In this document: positions 12,085 through 26,600 of the stretch, piece after piece
Position numbering within the stretch: position 1 is the stretch's first letter
Layout: every line of letters starts with the position of its first letter
DNA from: Schistosoma haematobium
Lineage: Eukaryota > Platyhelminthes > Trematoda > Strigeidida > Schistosomatidae
NCBI RefSeq assembly: GCF_000699445.3
Contig: NC_067195.1
Location: forward strand, 55,594,465-55,658,464
Reading direction: 5' to 3'
DNA length: 64,000 bases
Notes under the pieces: generated by a model
What the model saw: the letters and a program-made list of their open reading frames with translations, nothing else
Told to the model about the DNA's origin: nothing
The model's database searches: none
Translations under genes and position numbers: made by a program

Positions 12085-14545
12085 TTCCAGATACAGTGTA
12101 CTAAGACCAACTAACCAAATTTCCTTTTCATGTACCTCTTGAAGAAATGTCTTTCCACGGTATGGGCAACCAGAAAGTTATGACCGCCTTCATACATCTA
12201 ACAGCACTTAAGACCACTGTATTGATGATTAATTTCTCTCTTCGATTACTATTATTCCTCCTACCTCGACTATCGGCTCTAAACGTCCTCCCCAACTGTC
12301 ACCATAGCCAACGATTCTAGTGCGCGAAATACTGTATCAGGTCTACTGCAACCTCGCTCCAAACTACACATTGAAACCTTCAACGTACGTACCCCATGTC
12401 AAGTCGGCCAGCAAATCTCCTTGGCTAAGACCCTAGAATCTCGTACCATTGATGTATGGTGTGTCTCCATAGCATGCATACAGGATCCTAGTGTGGTCAT
12501 TGACGACTTCACCTAGCCAAAACAGGTAGCCAACGAGATATACCCTCCATTTATCTACCAACCTGATGGCTAGTTTTTGTGGACTGGTGGGTGTAGGCAT
12601 AGTACTTAGTACGAGGGCAGAACAAGTACTATTAGGATGGATCCCATTTAACAGTCACCTATGTGATGTTCGGCTAAACAGCTTCGTAAGAACTCGGAAG
12701 GATAGCGACACACATCGTTGCCGTTTCGTCGTTTCTGCATACGCTTTCAATGAGTGCAGCCCGGATGAAGTAAAAGATTACTTTTACAGAAAGCTTTCTG
12801 AACTTCTTCAGACGCTCAGACATTGTAATCGTTGCAGGTGACTTTCATACCTAAGTAGGTAACTTTAAACCAAATAAGAAAAACATTTAGGTGCGTATCG
12901 TGGTATTCTGGCCCAGTGAACAGATAATGGTGACGGTTTGTTGCATCTGTGCTCAGATAATCGTTTGTTTCTAACAATCACTAATTTTAAGCATAAGACA
13001 TCGTCTCACATGGTGACCCTCTACACCAAACCAACGATGGACTTAAATGGACCGTATTGCCATCAGTCATCGGTAGGAGACCCCTCGTTCTGGAATACAT
13101 GTTTAGACTCTGATCATGCTGTAATAGGAGCATGCATTCGCTTGTGCCTCGCTGGATACAGAAAAGCCACATTAAGAAGACCCATCAGAGTTGAACTCAG
13201 CGATGAGAAAACCAAAGGTAAATTCCAGGAACAACTGGAGTTACATTTTAGCAATCTAGAAAACGAGGCTGACCCATATGTTGTTTGGAAGGATATGCAA
13301 ACAGCTGTGGAAACAACAGCAACATCTGGTGATTCGAATCAAAGGGTTGTGAAAAACCAGTAGATTTATGCTACATCTGTTGCACTGGTAGTCTCATAAA
13401 CTTCCCCACCAGGCTCTGAACACGATGACGAGCGAAGGCAAATCAAATGTAGGCTAACCTAAAGTTTACGGAACGGTCGTAAGCAATAGTGGGCGATGAA
13501 AGCAAGGGATGGAAAAGGCAGTGGCTGTAGGTAACACAAGACAGCTTTTCAGACTAATAACAGAAACCGAAATTAAGAAGCCAAGTGTGAGACAATCGCC
13601 AAAAAATATGACACTTATCTGCTCTCAGTCCAGACGTTTAGAACGATGGTTGAAACACTTTAAGGGGCAGTTCAGCTGGCCTTCAGCTACTCTACAGCTA
13701 CCCACCATTCGCAAACACCATGAATGGAATATTGAAATAGACTCCTCGATTCTAATTGAGGTTCAAAAAGCCATAGCTGGTCCAGATGGACTAACTACAG
13801 AGGTCTTTCAGGATGGTGGTCCAATTTTAGCGATTAGGTTGACTAATACTTTAGCTAAAATCTGGGAGTTAGACATTATCCCATCTAACTGGTCGCAATC
13901 ACTTATCGTCCCAATATATAAGAGAGGGTCAAAATCATCCTGTATCTAAAATACTAGTCTCAATAATTATCGGACGCCTAAGACTAATGAACTGCAAACG
14001 AGAGGAAATCAAGCTGGCTTCAGACCTGGTCGTGGTTGCATCGATCACATATTCACCATTCGTCATATCTTAGAACACAGGCATACTTATCGGCGTCCGA
14101 CAATGGTGGTCTTTCTTGACTTAAAAGCAGCATTTGACTCGGTAGACCGCGAGATACTGTGGCAGTGGCGTACCTCAGAAGTACATAAACCTTGTGAAGG
14201 CTCTTTACTCGAACACTACTAGTCGAGTCAGAGCTTATGGCGAACTGTCATCTGGTTTTGCAACCCCAAGTGGTGTCCGTCAAGCCTGTCCACTTTCGCC
14301 ATTTTTGTTCAACTTCATCATAGACCTACTGATGGAAATAACATTCTCGTCTGCTGAATTCTCGGGTATTGATCTTCCTCCAGGAGGTCCACTTATCGAC
14401 TTAGAATACGCAGATGACATAGTCCTGTTTGGTGAAGACACTGATAAAATGCCGAGTCTTCTGGTGGCACTAAGCAACAATGTCAGAATGTTTGGGGTGC
14501 GCTTCTCTCCCTCTAAATGCAAATTGCTGCTTCAGGACTGGTCTA
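12085..14545 (+). mobile_element. SR2-like RTE retrotransposon copy, truncated and decayed
   Basis: The segment parallels the element at 30421-34331 but on the + strand, from within its 5' ORF to the middle of the RT. Recognisable pieces are the endonuclease (DIVIVAGDF near 12820), the linker, TNTLAKIWELDIIPSNWSQS at 13840, RT motif LDLKAAFDSVDRE at about 14120, FATPSGVRQACPLSPF at 14260 and LEYADDIVLFGED at 14400 with the YADD catalytic site. Many stops and frame changes break it. It ends abruptly at 14545, where an opposite copy begins. Confidence 0.85.
13509..13949 (+). pseudogene. RTE linker and RT N-terminal fragment
   Basis: The 146-codon frame matches residues just before and at the start of RT in the better-kept copy at 31291-33387. 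MEKAVAVGNTRQLFRLI, KAIAGPDGLTTEVFQDGG and IIPSNWSQSLIVPIYKRG are shared with small changes. It ends at a stop within the element, so it is a decayed piece. Confidence 0.8.
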
Positions 14546-14550
14546 TTTGA
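14194..14550 (+). pseudogene. RTE reverse transcriptase fragment
   Basis: The 118-codon frame covers the RT palm: TTSRVRAYGELSSGF, GVRQACPLSPFLFNF and EYADDIVLFGED with the metal-binding YADD. The usual GVRQGCPLS motif has Ala for Gly. It is part of the broken copy at 12085-14545 and cannot yield a full enzyme. Confidence 0.85.
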
Positions 14551-15113
14551 GTCCATCGTTGGTTTGGTGTAGAGGGTTGCCATGTTAGACGATGTCTCTC
14601 CTTATGCTTAAAATTTGTGTTTGCTAAAAATAAACGATTGTCGGAGCACAGTTGCGGCAGACGATCACCATTATCTGTTCGTTGTGCCGGAATACTAAAA
14701 TACCCGCTTAAATGCCTTTCTGTTTGGTTTAAACTACCTATCAGGGCATTAAAGTCACCTGCTACGAGTACTTTGTCTGAACGTTTAGCTTTCTGAAGAA
14801 GTTCAGATAGCTTTCTGTAAAATTCATCTTTCACTTCATCTGAGCTGCAGTCAGTGGGAGCGTAGGCAGAAACGACAAAAAGGCAACGACGTGTGTCCCT
14901 ATCCTTCCGAGTTCTTACGGAGCTGTTTAGCCGAACAACACATAAATGACTGTTAACGAGGATCCACTCTAACAGTGCTTGCTCCGCTCTCATGCTTAGT
15001 GCTATGCCTAGACCTGCCGGTCCACGAGAGCTGGCCGTCGGGTCACCAGATAAATGGAGGGTGTATCTCATTGGCTCTCCGTTTTGGCTATGTGAGGTCA
15101 AGTAAATGACCAC
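14532..15113 (-). pseudogene. RTE AP-type endonuclease fragment
   Basis: The frame of 193 codons has RCLFVVSAYAPTD, VLVAGDFNALIG (with the catalytic Asp and Asn of the GDFN motif) and FLANTNFKHK. These belong to the endonuclease that nicks the target in non-LTR elements. It stops at the inversion junction before the final SDH motif. Confidence 0.85.
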
Positions 15114-15943
15114 ACTGGGATCCTGTATGTGTGTTTCAGAGACACAGCATACATCGATGGTACGAGATTCTAGGGTTCTAGCCGAGGAAGCCTGTCGACC
15201 GATTTGACATAGGGTGCGTACGTTGAAGGCTCCAGTGTGTAGTGTGGAGCGAGGTTTCAGTAGACCTGGGACAGTGTTTTGAGCACTAGAATCGTTGGCT
15301 ATGGTGACACTTGAGGAGGAAGTTTAGAGGTGAAAGTCGATGTAGGCGGAATAATAGGAAGTGGAGACGGAGGTTGACTATGAATACAGTGGTCTTGAGT
15401 GCTGTTAGAGGTATGAGGGCGGTTATCACTTCCCGGTCGCCCACACCGTGGAAGGGTTGTTTAGGAGGTACCTGAAAGGTAAATTGGATTAGAGGTGGTC
15501 TTAGTGACCCGAGAGCGTGAACACAGTGCCCAAGGGACAACTGCTTGAGGTCGATCACACACGACTTTTTTATGAGTGATTTTTGTGTTAGCTCCGTACT
15601 TGTTGAGACCTTATCACCGGAGACGGATATCCGTGGGATAAGGCGAGGTGTGCATTTTTAGGGTCGACCTTTTCTAACCCCACCCCTCCTTGTGGGAAGG
15701 CAGCATCGCTGTCATACTGGTCGTCTGAAGGAAACACCTTACTGCTGTCACACCCCTCTACAGTCAGCAGTACGACTTCGCCTTCGGACCTTGGGTTTGT
15801 TGCTTTTAGTCTTTCTGCTCTTCAACCGACCTGTCTGACATGGTAGGACCTTGAGGAACGGTTGTTCCAGCCAGTATAGCTAGGTTGCTTCATCACGATA
15901 GGCAAGCCTGACCACCACGTCAAGGTAGCAATAACGGTCTGGG
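14546..15943 (-). mobile_element. SR2-like RTE copy, 3'-truncated, inverted against its neighbour
   Basis: On the minus strand, from 15943 (5' end gtcaaggtagc ... cggtctgggg, like the 5' end of the copy at 34331) through the 5' region to the endonuclease, ending at about 14546. It contains the 193-codon frame 14532-15113 with AP-endonuclease motifs. It lacks the RT. It meets the + copy tail to tail. Confidence 0.85.
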
Positions 15944-17318
15944 GTATAATACTGGGAAAATGTTCTTTCTGATAGCTTATAACAGACATTTTCTACTTTT
16001 ATTTGTAGGATTGTGGATTATCTTTGGAGGACAAAAGTCACTGTCGTTTAACACGATTAACGCTAAGTTGTAAAGAGTATGCCTTAGGTGATTGATTAAC
16101 GCCTTTTAAGTAGTCCGTAGCTTTGTTAATATCTGTTGGTGATTCTTGGGTGTTATTTGAGACTAACGCATCCGAATACCTATAATTATCAACCCATTGA
16201 ATGTTTTTTGTACTTCGTCGTTTTGATCTATGTATTTCATTGGTGTGCAAAGTATATAAATTTCGAAGAATATCATGGAGATCGTTTTAATTTATAAGCA
16301 GTATTCGTCACAAATTTACCTCAATCGGAGTACCACTAAAAACCAAGGAACTCTGATTACCTGTCTCTTTCTCGTATGGGGCCCAGAAGTACACAACCAT
16401 GACCCTCAAAAATCTATTCTAGGACCTTCATGTTATGTCTTGCGACCGCTGATGAAAATCACATACCGAATCTTGGTCCTAATTCGGCCTATTATTTACA
16501 CTGTAGCTCAGTGTCTGTGACTTGGTCAATTACACGTCCGACCAGCACTGTCGGCCTTGTGCTGACAGCTAGGCTCCTGTTACTCCACTGTTCGCCAGCT
16601 TCTCTCTGTCTCCAGCCTTGAGCTCAGTAGTCAGCAACCAGCGTTTACTTTATTTATATCTCAAACAGACGAGTTTTTCACAGACAAAGCAGACTGTGTC
16701 ACACCAGAAAATGAAAAATAACAATTACAAATGAACAAGCTAAAAGTGGCTGTGAATAGAGGAGACTGGGAACAAATTAAGAATAGTAAGTTGTATAACA
16801 GTAGTTAATGGCTCAACCGAAACCTTACGATATGTAATTATATAAAAAAATTATGATTAATAATTCGATGAGTCAGTTCCAACTTTCAAAATATTCGTTT
16901 CATGACAATTCAGGCTCCATCTCAAGCGCCTAATCATCATATTAGTAGGTTTGGACAAAATTATATTTATTTCCAACTTACATCAGTTTATAACCCTCTT
17001 ATGACATAGGCAATGATTGTCTCGCTCTCGATATGTCCAAACTTCACGAGTCACTACTTTCCATTAAAACTTCAAGTACTCACCTCAAAGTAGTTTACTG
17101 AAATTGTCAAGTTACACTTTTCGGCCTTCATTCTCATGGTTCATTTAGTTCAAAATTAACGACTCACAAAAGAGTGATTTTTCTAACTTCTGAATTTGTC
17201 TAGTTCTTCGGTTTTTCGCATACTCCCAAAACACAACAGCATGTAATTAAGTCGAAGTTAATTGTCAACTACCTTCAAATTTATGTTGCTTTCGCTTACT
17301 CTTTTTCTTTTTTTTCAG
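15944..17318. other. Upstream of first recognised ROR exon
   Basis: AT-rich DNA in which the missing first exon of the receptor was not found. A GC-richer patch at about 16490-16650 stands out from its surroundings and may be a repeat, but I cannot name it. A pyrimidine tract at 17301-17315 is the branch/acceptor region of the first recognised exon. Confidence 0.5.
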
Positions 17319-17636
17319 TGTTCGTATATTTCTGTTCGCTTTCATGTACTGAAACATCAAAACCAAAATACAAATTGATATCGGCACCTGTAGGTGACCG
17401 TGTTGTTTTGTCATGTGGAATCGGGGACAGTAAATACCGTGTTTATGAGTGGCTCGACAACAAAAAACCAATGGAATTTGCTACACATAATGTTACTATG
17501 CACTCTAATGGAAGTATAGACTTTCGACTTCGAATGGAAAATGCAGATAGAATATTTAGCTGTCGTTCGTACAATTCTTATCCGAACGGCACGAATGACT
17601 CATCTCTTATTTTTGTGTACAACTTCGTACCAATAG
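17319..17636 (+). CDS. ROR: ROR exon: first Ig-like domain
   Basis: The exon follows a pyrimidine-rich acceptor ending in cag and ends before gtatgt. It encodes about 106 residues. The first ten (FVYFCSLSCT) are hydrophobic and could be the end of a signal peptide. The rest is one complete Ig fold: VVLSCGIG carries the first Cys, YEWLD the core Trp, and RIFSCRSYNSYP the second Cys. NVT and NGT/NDS sequons suggest N-glycosylation, as expected outside the cell. The exon needs one nucleotide from an upstream exon to be in frame, so an earlier exon with the start codon must exist. It exits in phase 1. Confidence 0.8.
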
Positions 17637-20600
17637 GTATGTAATATTTGTGTATGTTTAAGATCATCTGATAAGTAGCCTGTTAGCATTAAGTAATTAT
17701 TTTTTTTTGTAAAATATTATTTACATGTATGGTAGACATTTATGATCTCTATAGTAAACCTAGATCCTTAATAAGAACTCACTTCTTGAATCATATTTAA
17801 TCATATACTGGAAAATCTGAATGAATTTAATTCTATTTATTCTGTTGAGATGTCAATGGTTACTTAGGATTGGGGCGAAATGGAAGACAAGAATTATTTG
17901 GTAGTAGTACTTCAATGGACATTCTGGCTCGGAGCTTTTATTTACAAGAAAATGAGTAAAATAGTTGAATTACAGTTCTTGGAGTATTTTTCCTACTTCA
18001 TTTATTCCCTTTTTAATATCCGAATTTATTTTTTAACTACATCATCTTTAGAACAGTCACTTTTGGCAGTAAATGGAATTTTTGCGTATCTTAATTTTGA
18101 AAAATGATGAATCTGTATACCACTCGGATAGCAAAAGGTGCATATAATCTAGGTTACAGGTCCCATTATTTCAATCATCAGCTGAAAAAGGTTTCATGAC
18201 TAGTCTCATCCGTTTTTGTTAATTAATTTGACAGCAGTAATTTATTTATCATGAATAAACTGTGTAACTTAATGTTTATCTAATCTTTTCGTCGAAATTC
18301 CTACTTATTTTCTTTTTGTTTTATGGAGTTCGTTAAATGATTGTATGGTACTGTAAGGGCATTGAAATATCCCAACGGGATTCAATATGATTATTAATTT
18401 CTGTGTTTATGCCCGCACGTCGATCTTAGTTATTTGTTTGTCCAAATATCCAAGTACAGGGAAACAATTGGCTAATCCCTCAGTCTTAAGATTAGTCTCA
18501 GTCCAAGTAAAATGAGTAATCTAACAAATGTAATACACAATATTTGTTGATTTAGTCATGGTTTTAGCATGTCCGACAGTTATGCATCTCGAAATTCGTC
18601 TGTGATCCGTTCAGTTAATTGTAGGTTTTATTCCAGTGATTGTCAGTTCAGACAGTGTCTTCGTGCTCTCAGAGTTTATACTTGTCAAAAATGATTATTT
18701 TATAAAAGTTACACAGAGTGATCATTTTTGTCAGTTCCGGATGCTTAAATTTCAGAAGTAATGTAACAAGGCCTTTTCCATACACTCAAGCACCTGACTG
18801 TTAGGTCATCAACGATATGTATTTTAAGTACTGCTAAGGAAAGCTACTGTCTTAGGTTCATTACTTTCCTCAACAGTCTCAATTAATATACATTGTCATA
18901 CTAGAAATGCGAATCAGTAAGTTTGATGTCTGTTTACAGAAGGTGGTTGTTAAAGTTGTCAGTAGAGACTGATTGATCTCTGGTTACTCACTTGAGATCT
19001 AATTTGTTTAATTATATATCATAATCATTTGTAGTTTTTTAGCCTTATTTGCACTTCGACTTGTTTATCTTTTTTTAACAGTTAAAGCATTTCTTGCAGA
19101 GACAGTGCATAATGCTACTGTAGACTGGGGGTCTATCTACAGATTCCCGTGCATTTTTGGAGGGACTGATCCTAGAGAGAATACAATGATACTCAATAAT
19201 CAGGTAAATCACAATGTTGTATTCAGATAATCTTTCTACTTTTATCTTGTGTACATACATCTTATCAAATATTTTATTAAAATCATGAATTGATTTAAAT
19301 TATACCACCATTGAAAATCTTGAGGTACTGGATGACCGTATCGTTTTTGTATCGAACTCCTTGACACTGTACATTAACGACTCCGCATCCTGTGGTCGAA
19401 TCCAGGACCCTCAACTTCGCACGTGAACACTTAACGTATAGACCACTAAGACGGGATCCAACGGTGTTAATGTCTGACATCAATCCAAGAAATTGCGCGA
19501 CCATCTTCGATTTTCTTCGATGGGTAACTGCCTCACACCCAACACTGATTAGCTCCACTAGTCACGGCTCCTCACTAGAATTCCGGAACTTTCCTCTCAA
19601 AGCTCGTCACTAGTCAGGACATGATAGTTCCCAGTATGAGGTTGTGGAGTTTGTTGAATTGCATTGAAATTATGAATACACCTAAGTCACATGACCACAG
19701 AGGTTTGATCTCGAGCCGCAAGGTCGTGGATGCGCACTGCCCAGGAGTCCCACACTAGGATGAGAAAGCTACCCAGTACTTCTAGGTTTTCAATAATAAT
19801 TTAGATCAGTTCATGATTTCAACAATCTCTACAACTCCATTCTGAAAATATCAAATATTGTGTCTCTTCAATGTTAAACGCCTAAACTATTTGTTTACAC
19901 ATTCCAGGTAGTTAATTTTCATCCGTTTTTAAATTATATTTTCATTTACTGATTAAACATCCCATTTATTTAGTACGAGAATCTTTACTACAATGCGATG
20001 GCAAGAACTGTGTCAGAGTACGATTTTTTGATCAGAATTCATCCTCACTTGAAAACCAATTGTTTTCGTAGTCTTATCTATTACTCTCATACATATTTGT
20101 AGTTTCAAAAGATGCATTACTTTTCGAACCAGTGTATAAATATGTATATGAGTGAACATTTGCTTTGCAGTAAATTCATTTCCGGCAAAATGTTTGATTT
20201 TACTGGGGTGTCTTTCGAGACGTATTCTCAGGAAAAGTGTAATATGATTTTCTAATTGACCTAAAATACAAAAACCCGACATCCCGATAAGACCAATATT
20301 ATCTATGACAAGTGTTTCGTTGCAGTGTAATGTCTTGATTTTATCATATTGCGCAGATGATCTAAAAATTTAAAAACGCCTTTTTGTATTAAATTTTAGT
20401 TTCCCAAGTTTTTAAATATAATAATGACAAACGGTGCAGATGAAGATCTACATCAGGTGTTATTGTGTTCTGATTTATTGGGATGATGAAAAGCATATTC
20501 AAAACTTAATCTAATGCACTGTTTAATCATTAGATATTGTATATTTTCTCTATTTAATCGAATTATTGTACATATACCTAAATATTATATAATTATCTCG

Positions 20601-23600
20601 TCCAAAAAGTATTCACCCACTAAAATATCCTGATAACTCTTTTTTATGACTTTAAGATTGTTGTTGAAATGGAACATAACATTACCGAAGATTCAATTGT
20701 GGAGTGTAAAGTTCAGAATTCCTTGGGTATGGTGCATGATTTGGCCTACATCACAGTTCGTCCTGGTCAGTTTACTAATGTATTTTTCCAAAAAACAATT
20801 TTATATTCATATTAAATCTCATGATTAATCGCTTCAAACTTTTTCTTCTCAGTCTCATTCTTAGTTTTTTCTTGTTTTTTTTAAGTAAATGCTGTAAAGT
20901 TATTTGAGTTGCTTCAGTTACAGAAAAAAGGAAATGTACATACAAATTAAGAGATTTTACCATTTATTTTTTAAAATTTTAGATTCTAAAGCTTGGGGAA
21001 TCAAACACGGAGTTTCAGATCGGTCAGTTTTAGTTTCTTTTTTATTATCATAAATATTGATATGTATTAATTGGATTTTTGGAGTCCAAGGAAAACTAGA
21101 TTATCATTCTACAACTTTTTTGTTATTTAAATAAATACATAAACTTTGTGGAGATTAGTACTAAAAGAATATTCAATAACACAAACATATGAGTCTCATA
21201 AAATGTTCGTATCTAGATTGACGTATTCACATGTTGAGTTAATTAGATGTTCATCATCGATGTAGCTCTATAAGAAAGTTACTGTAAGGTGGTGATGATC
21301 TGAGGTAGTCGACAGAAAACCGTGTCAACTACCTTAAACCATTATCCTACATCTCAGAATAGTGCAAGTTAGATTAGTGAACACATTACAACTTGATTGA
21401 CAGAATTTGATGAACACTAAGAAGGTTTTGAGAAACACGACATCGATCCCTACTCATTGACCAATCAGTTGTAAATGAAGGTTACTCTCTATCTCCAATG
21501 TATAACCGATGTTACATTCGAGAGCTGAAATTTCGACTTGAGTTGTTCTATTTCAAATGTTTGATTATTTAAGTGTTCATTTACTTACTTCATTTAAAGA
21601 TAAAAAGTAGATTTACGTCTAAATAAAACTTTTTGTATCATTTAATCTCAATATCACACAAACATTAACGAGATGTTCAATATCTAAGTATATTTTGTTT
21701 TGATTAGTGGGCTCGTATCGTGGTAAGAGTCACTAAATCTTCATGGAATTAATCTACGTTGAAATATACGTACAGTATATAAACTATTATTTTTGTATCT
21801 TTATTAATTTTTAAGTATGAAATGATTTCATTGAAAGGAAAATCTTCGCTGAATCTTTTTCAATAACACGAAGAAATATGTTAACTGTATTCATAGTTAA
21901 AATCATGAACTCATTGTATTCGGATCACCATTAGAGGCATAGAAACAGTACATGGCCTTTTCCTTATATGAAAATTCTAAGCACTGCGTATCCAAGACAC
22001 CGCATCTTGTAATCGAGCCCAGGAATTTTATTTTGGCGTGCAAACTTACAAACCACTAAAGTGGCATCCAATGTTGTTGATATCTAACTCCAATCTACAA
22101 TATGAACTAGCAATGAAGGACATCACGAAGTGATGGTGTTTTCTTTGACAGCTCTTAACCGTCTTCATACCTACTCTTATTAGCCAGCATGGCACATTTG
22201 TGTTGGCGGTTGTTTATCGAGTGAGTTTGACGTGTCCTATCCACCCCAGTCGATGGAAATTCAAACAACGTCAACCGATTTGTCATTTTACTTATTACTC
22301 TAAGCTTAATTTTAACTGACTCGATGATTCCACCATTTGCTGGCAGTTTCTTGGAGATATGTGATCAAATACTAACAAGTTAATTGTATCCCCTACTTTC
22401 GAAAATTCTGTTTCACATTCGTTAGGTAATGAAGACCAAAGTTCTACACAATACCACTTTTTAATTGACAAACAGACAACTCATCTCGGCTATGCAAATG
22501 TTTTGTGTTGGTACAGAAATATTTAGGCCGTCAATCCATCAGAGTAAATAAGACTCAAGTTAATTGGTTGATACTTTGAATTACTGCACTCCCTATGATC
22601 AACCAGGATTTTCACGCTAACTAGTCCCGGCGCAACCTTTTACATTAGCAAAATATTTATAACATTTTCTCAAGGTTGTTCAAAGGACTATGTTTTGTCA
22701 GTGCATTTACCTATCAAAACTTCGTATAAATACTTCATATTCCTTGAGACTTCTCAGTTTATCTTTCTTGTTTTAAAATTTCAGAGCGCTGTCATAAGGT
22801 TAACCTCTCAATTGAAGTGTGTCTCTGTGTAAGAGAAATTCTGTTTATCGAGTTTGGAAATAATGAGAGATTACTGTAGCCATATATGATATGAAAATAC
22901 CTACACAGTATAGGCCCGGCCGTAGTTGTTATTTTGACATGGTGGTCGGCCTTGCCTATCGTGATAACTCAACCGGGCTAAATTGGCTGAAACTCATGTT
23001 CGTTTTAGTCCCACCATGCCAGGTAGGTTGGTTGGAGAACGGTAAGACTAAAAGCAGCCATTCAAGGTCCGAGGACGAAGTCGTACTATTGAATATGGAG
23101 GGGTGTGATAGCAGTGTTTCCCTCGGACAACCAGCATCTGCAACAATGCCTCCTTATAACCAAAGGAAAGGGGTTAGAAAAGGTGTACGCTAAAAATGTC
23201 ACACCTCATCTAAAGGAAAACAGGCTCTGCTAGACTGGATTCCAATAAACTGTCACTTGTGCACCATTCTACCAAACAGGACACTAAGAACTTGAAAAGA
23301 TAGTTTACATGCCGTTGTCTCTGCCTACGCTCCCACTGATCACAGCTTGGACGAATTTTCAGTGGCGTCTATCGAACCGATAGATGCTCGTAAATTCATC
23401 ATGTCTGCGTCAAAACTCGTTATGGAGCGGAGCCAGCTTAAACATAAATTTAAAATAAGCTTACATAGTGATGGTAAGCAGTGGTGGGTAGCGAAAGCAT
23501 AAGTGATGAAAAAGGCAACAGCGATAGGTAACAGTAGACAACTGTTTAGACGTATCAAGTAAACAAGTATTAAAACTCCGTCTTTTAGTGAAACTATCTC

Positions 23601-26600
23601 GGAAAAAGATGGATTTATTATTGACTTTTAACCAAGTATATTGAACCGATGAGAAGAATACTTTATCGACATAGTTCAATTGGACTTCAGCCACACTTCA
23701 GATACCCACCAACTCCAAGCAACCAGAATGACAGATTGATTTAAGTCCTCCGACCTTTAGTGAGATTGAAAAGGCTATGCGCAATCTGAAGTAAGGGAGA
23801 GCATCAGGGTCTGATGGATCAACCACTGAAATTTTTACGGATGGTGGTCGAGTTTTAGTAGTTAGATTAATTGAAATCTCAACTTAAATCTAGGGAATTG
23901 ATGTAATCCTATCAGACTGCTCTCGAACGCTGATCGTCCCAGTTTATACGAAAGGACGAAAGTCCTCTTGTGACAATCATAGAGGAAGCAATTTAACTAA
24001 TTCAGTGTTTAAAATATTAGCCACAATAATACTTCGAAATCTAACTAGATCTTGTGGAGAGCGAACTCGGGAAAACTAGATTGGTTTTAGACCTGGACGC
24101 CGGCTTTCAACTCCGTTGATCGTGAGGTTTTGTGGTAGTGTCTGACATTGAAAGATGTAACAAAGAAGTACACTAACCTGGTACAGGCTCTCTACTCACA
24201 CACTTCAGGTCGAGTGAACTATCGTCTGAATTGATTGCTTCAAATGGTGTTTGTCGGGGTTGTCCGCTTTCCCCATTTTCGTTTAACTTTGCCGCAGACA
24301 CGCTTTTAGAAATAACTTTTATCGCCTGACTTTTCAAGGATTGGTCTTCAACCAGGAGATTCACATGATGAATTAGAACACGCAGATGACATAGTCCTGT
24401 TTGATGAAGACGCTGGCAAAATGCAGTCTTCTGACCACCTTAAACAACATTCCAAGCATGTCCGGAATGCGATCCTCTCCCTCCAAGTGTAAAATATTAC
24501 TTCAAGATTGACTTGGGTCATCGCTTGTATTAGTGGTAGGGAGTGAAGTATATTAACGTATCGACCTCTTCACTTATTTTGAGAGTATCAAGGGTCTGAT
24601 GTCTGACGAAATCTCAGCACGGAATGAGAAAGCTTAATTGGCTTCTGCCTGCTTATATTAGTTGTAGTGTAGGCAAGATATCCGTCTTTCAACCAAAGGG
24701 CGAGTTTACTGCGCGGTGGTTTTCTCTGTTCTACGTTATGGATATGAAACGTATCCATTAAAAATAAAAGATATTTTTAGGTTACTAGTATTTGATCATG
24801 GGCATCTTCGAGGTATCGCTCATGCATTTTGAGACCAGTAAGTAACCAAAGCCTGGGTTGGGAATAGGGTATTAGGTAAAGATGGTGAATTGATTAATGA
24901 GGTAATGAATCTTCATCAACTGAGGTTTTTGGGATGTGTTACGTATGCCCAACCACCGGTAGGAGTGGCTAAACCAAAACAGCATCATTCCATGAAGTCA
25001 CTGACATTTGAACTTGACTATGTTGATAGGTATAGAGTACCTGGTTGGGGTTCGTGTGATTATCATACCCAATGATTCTAGACTTTAAATGACATGGCTC
25101 AAAATCGTCTGCAATGGTGCAGGTGCATCCATTCTTTGTCCTCCTCCAAATTCTAGATTCCTCGTATTGTTTTTTGTTTTGATCTCACTAATTTACATTT
25201 CCTAGAATCGTATCTTCGATGCCTAACCTTTCCTATTACCACTCATACTATTACTAACTCTACTTCGTAATTTTGTCTGAACAATTGTATTTCCGTGCTA
25301 TTGGGGTATGCCAACTTAAAACCGATGTTTATTCGTTTACGTTTTTACGTTGTGACTGATTTTTTTTCTTTACTTAATAAATAGTTCATTCTGTTTCATA
25401 GAAATATCGTTTCTTACTGATTTGTTTAAATGATCTTAACCATTGAAATTACTACAATCTCCACAAAAACCCATCTGATAAATGATTTAGTGTTATTAAA
25501 TGTTATATTCATTCAAATAAACGAAATGTCTTTTTGTTTGCGATTTACTTGTAATAATGATAACACTAAAATTTATATCAGACAAATGTTGTAGTACTTT
25601 TAAAGGTCAAATTATAATAAACTGAATTTTTAATTCGATCACATTATGAAGTCATGGGTTTGTTTAGAATTTTTGTAAACCATTAACATAATCTAAAGTC
25701 AATTTGAGTAGGATTCACTTAAAATATACACAAAAAAAATGTGACTCAAAACTGTTCATAAACTTGAACTCGATAAACAAAGGTATCTATGATTTTCTTT
25801 TTTCATATTATAGACAAATATCTATGTCCTCTGTTAACAGCTTACCTTTAATTTAATCTAATAGTTGAAAGTAGACAGTAGGTCAATGTACAATGTGAAT
25901 TACAAGACAATGATGAACATGTAAAAAAAAATAATAAAAGTCACTTTTTGACAAATAATATTTAACTTATTTTATCTGTTAACTCAAAATATTTAATAGA
26001 TGCCACTATCGAAATTTACTAAATTAGTTTCTCCTTACCATCAATGATATTATTTCAATTGCTTTGCTCTTCACTATTTTGTTATGTTAATTGAAGTGTT
26101 AGTAATTGAGAACGAAAGATATTTGCTTATATTTACTTGTCTGACTTTTATTAGATCTAACCTAAAACAGATATCTGCATAAAACAATTTTAATTTTAAT
26201 AGCTTATGGCGAACTGTCATCTGCTTTTGCAACGTCAAGTGGTGTCCGACAAGGCTGTCCACTTTCTCCATTTCTGTTTAACTTCATCATAGACCTATTG
26301 ATGGAAATAAGGCTCTTGGCGACTGAATTCTCGGGTATTGATCTCCTTCCAGGAGGTCCACTTATCGACTTAGAATACTCAGATGACATAGTCCTGTTTG
26401 GTGAAGACACTGATAAAATTCAGTCTTCTGGTAGCACTAAGCAACAATGCCAGAATATTTGGAATGCGCTTCTCTCCCTCTAAATGCAAGTTGTTGCTTC
26501 AGAACTGGTCTGTGTCAACACCTGAACTAAGGATAGGGAGTGAAGTAGTCGAACGCGTTGACAACTTCACTTATCTTGAGAGTCTGATCAGCCCTAATGT

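Noticed and set aside
17700..17706. CRISPR, operons, ribosome binding sites
   Set aside because: The spliced gene and retroelements show this is eukaryotic DNA. No spaced direct-repeat array is present.
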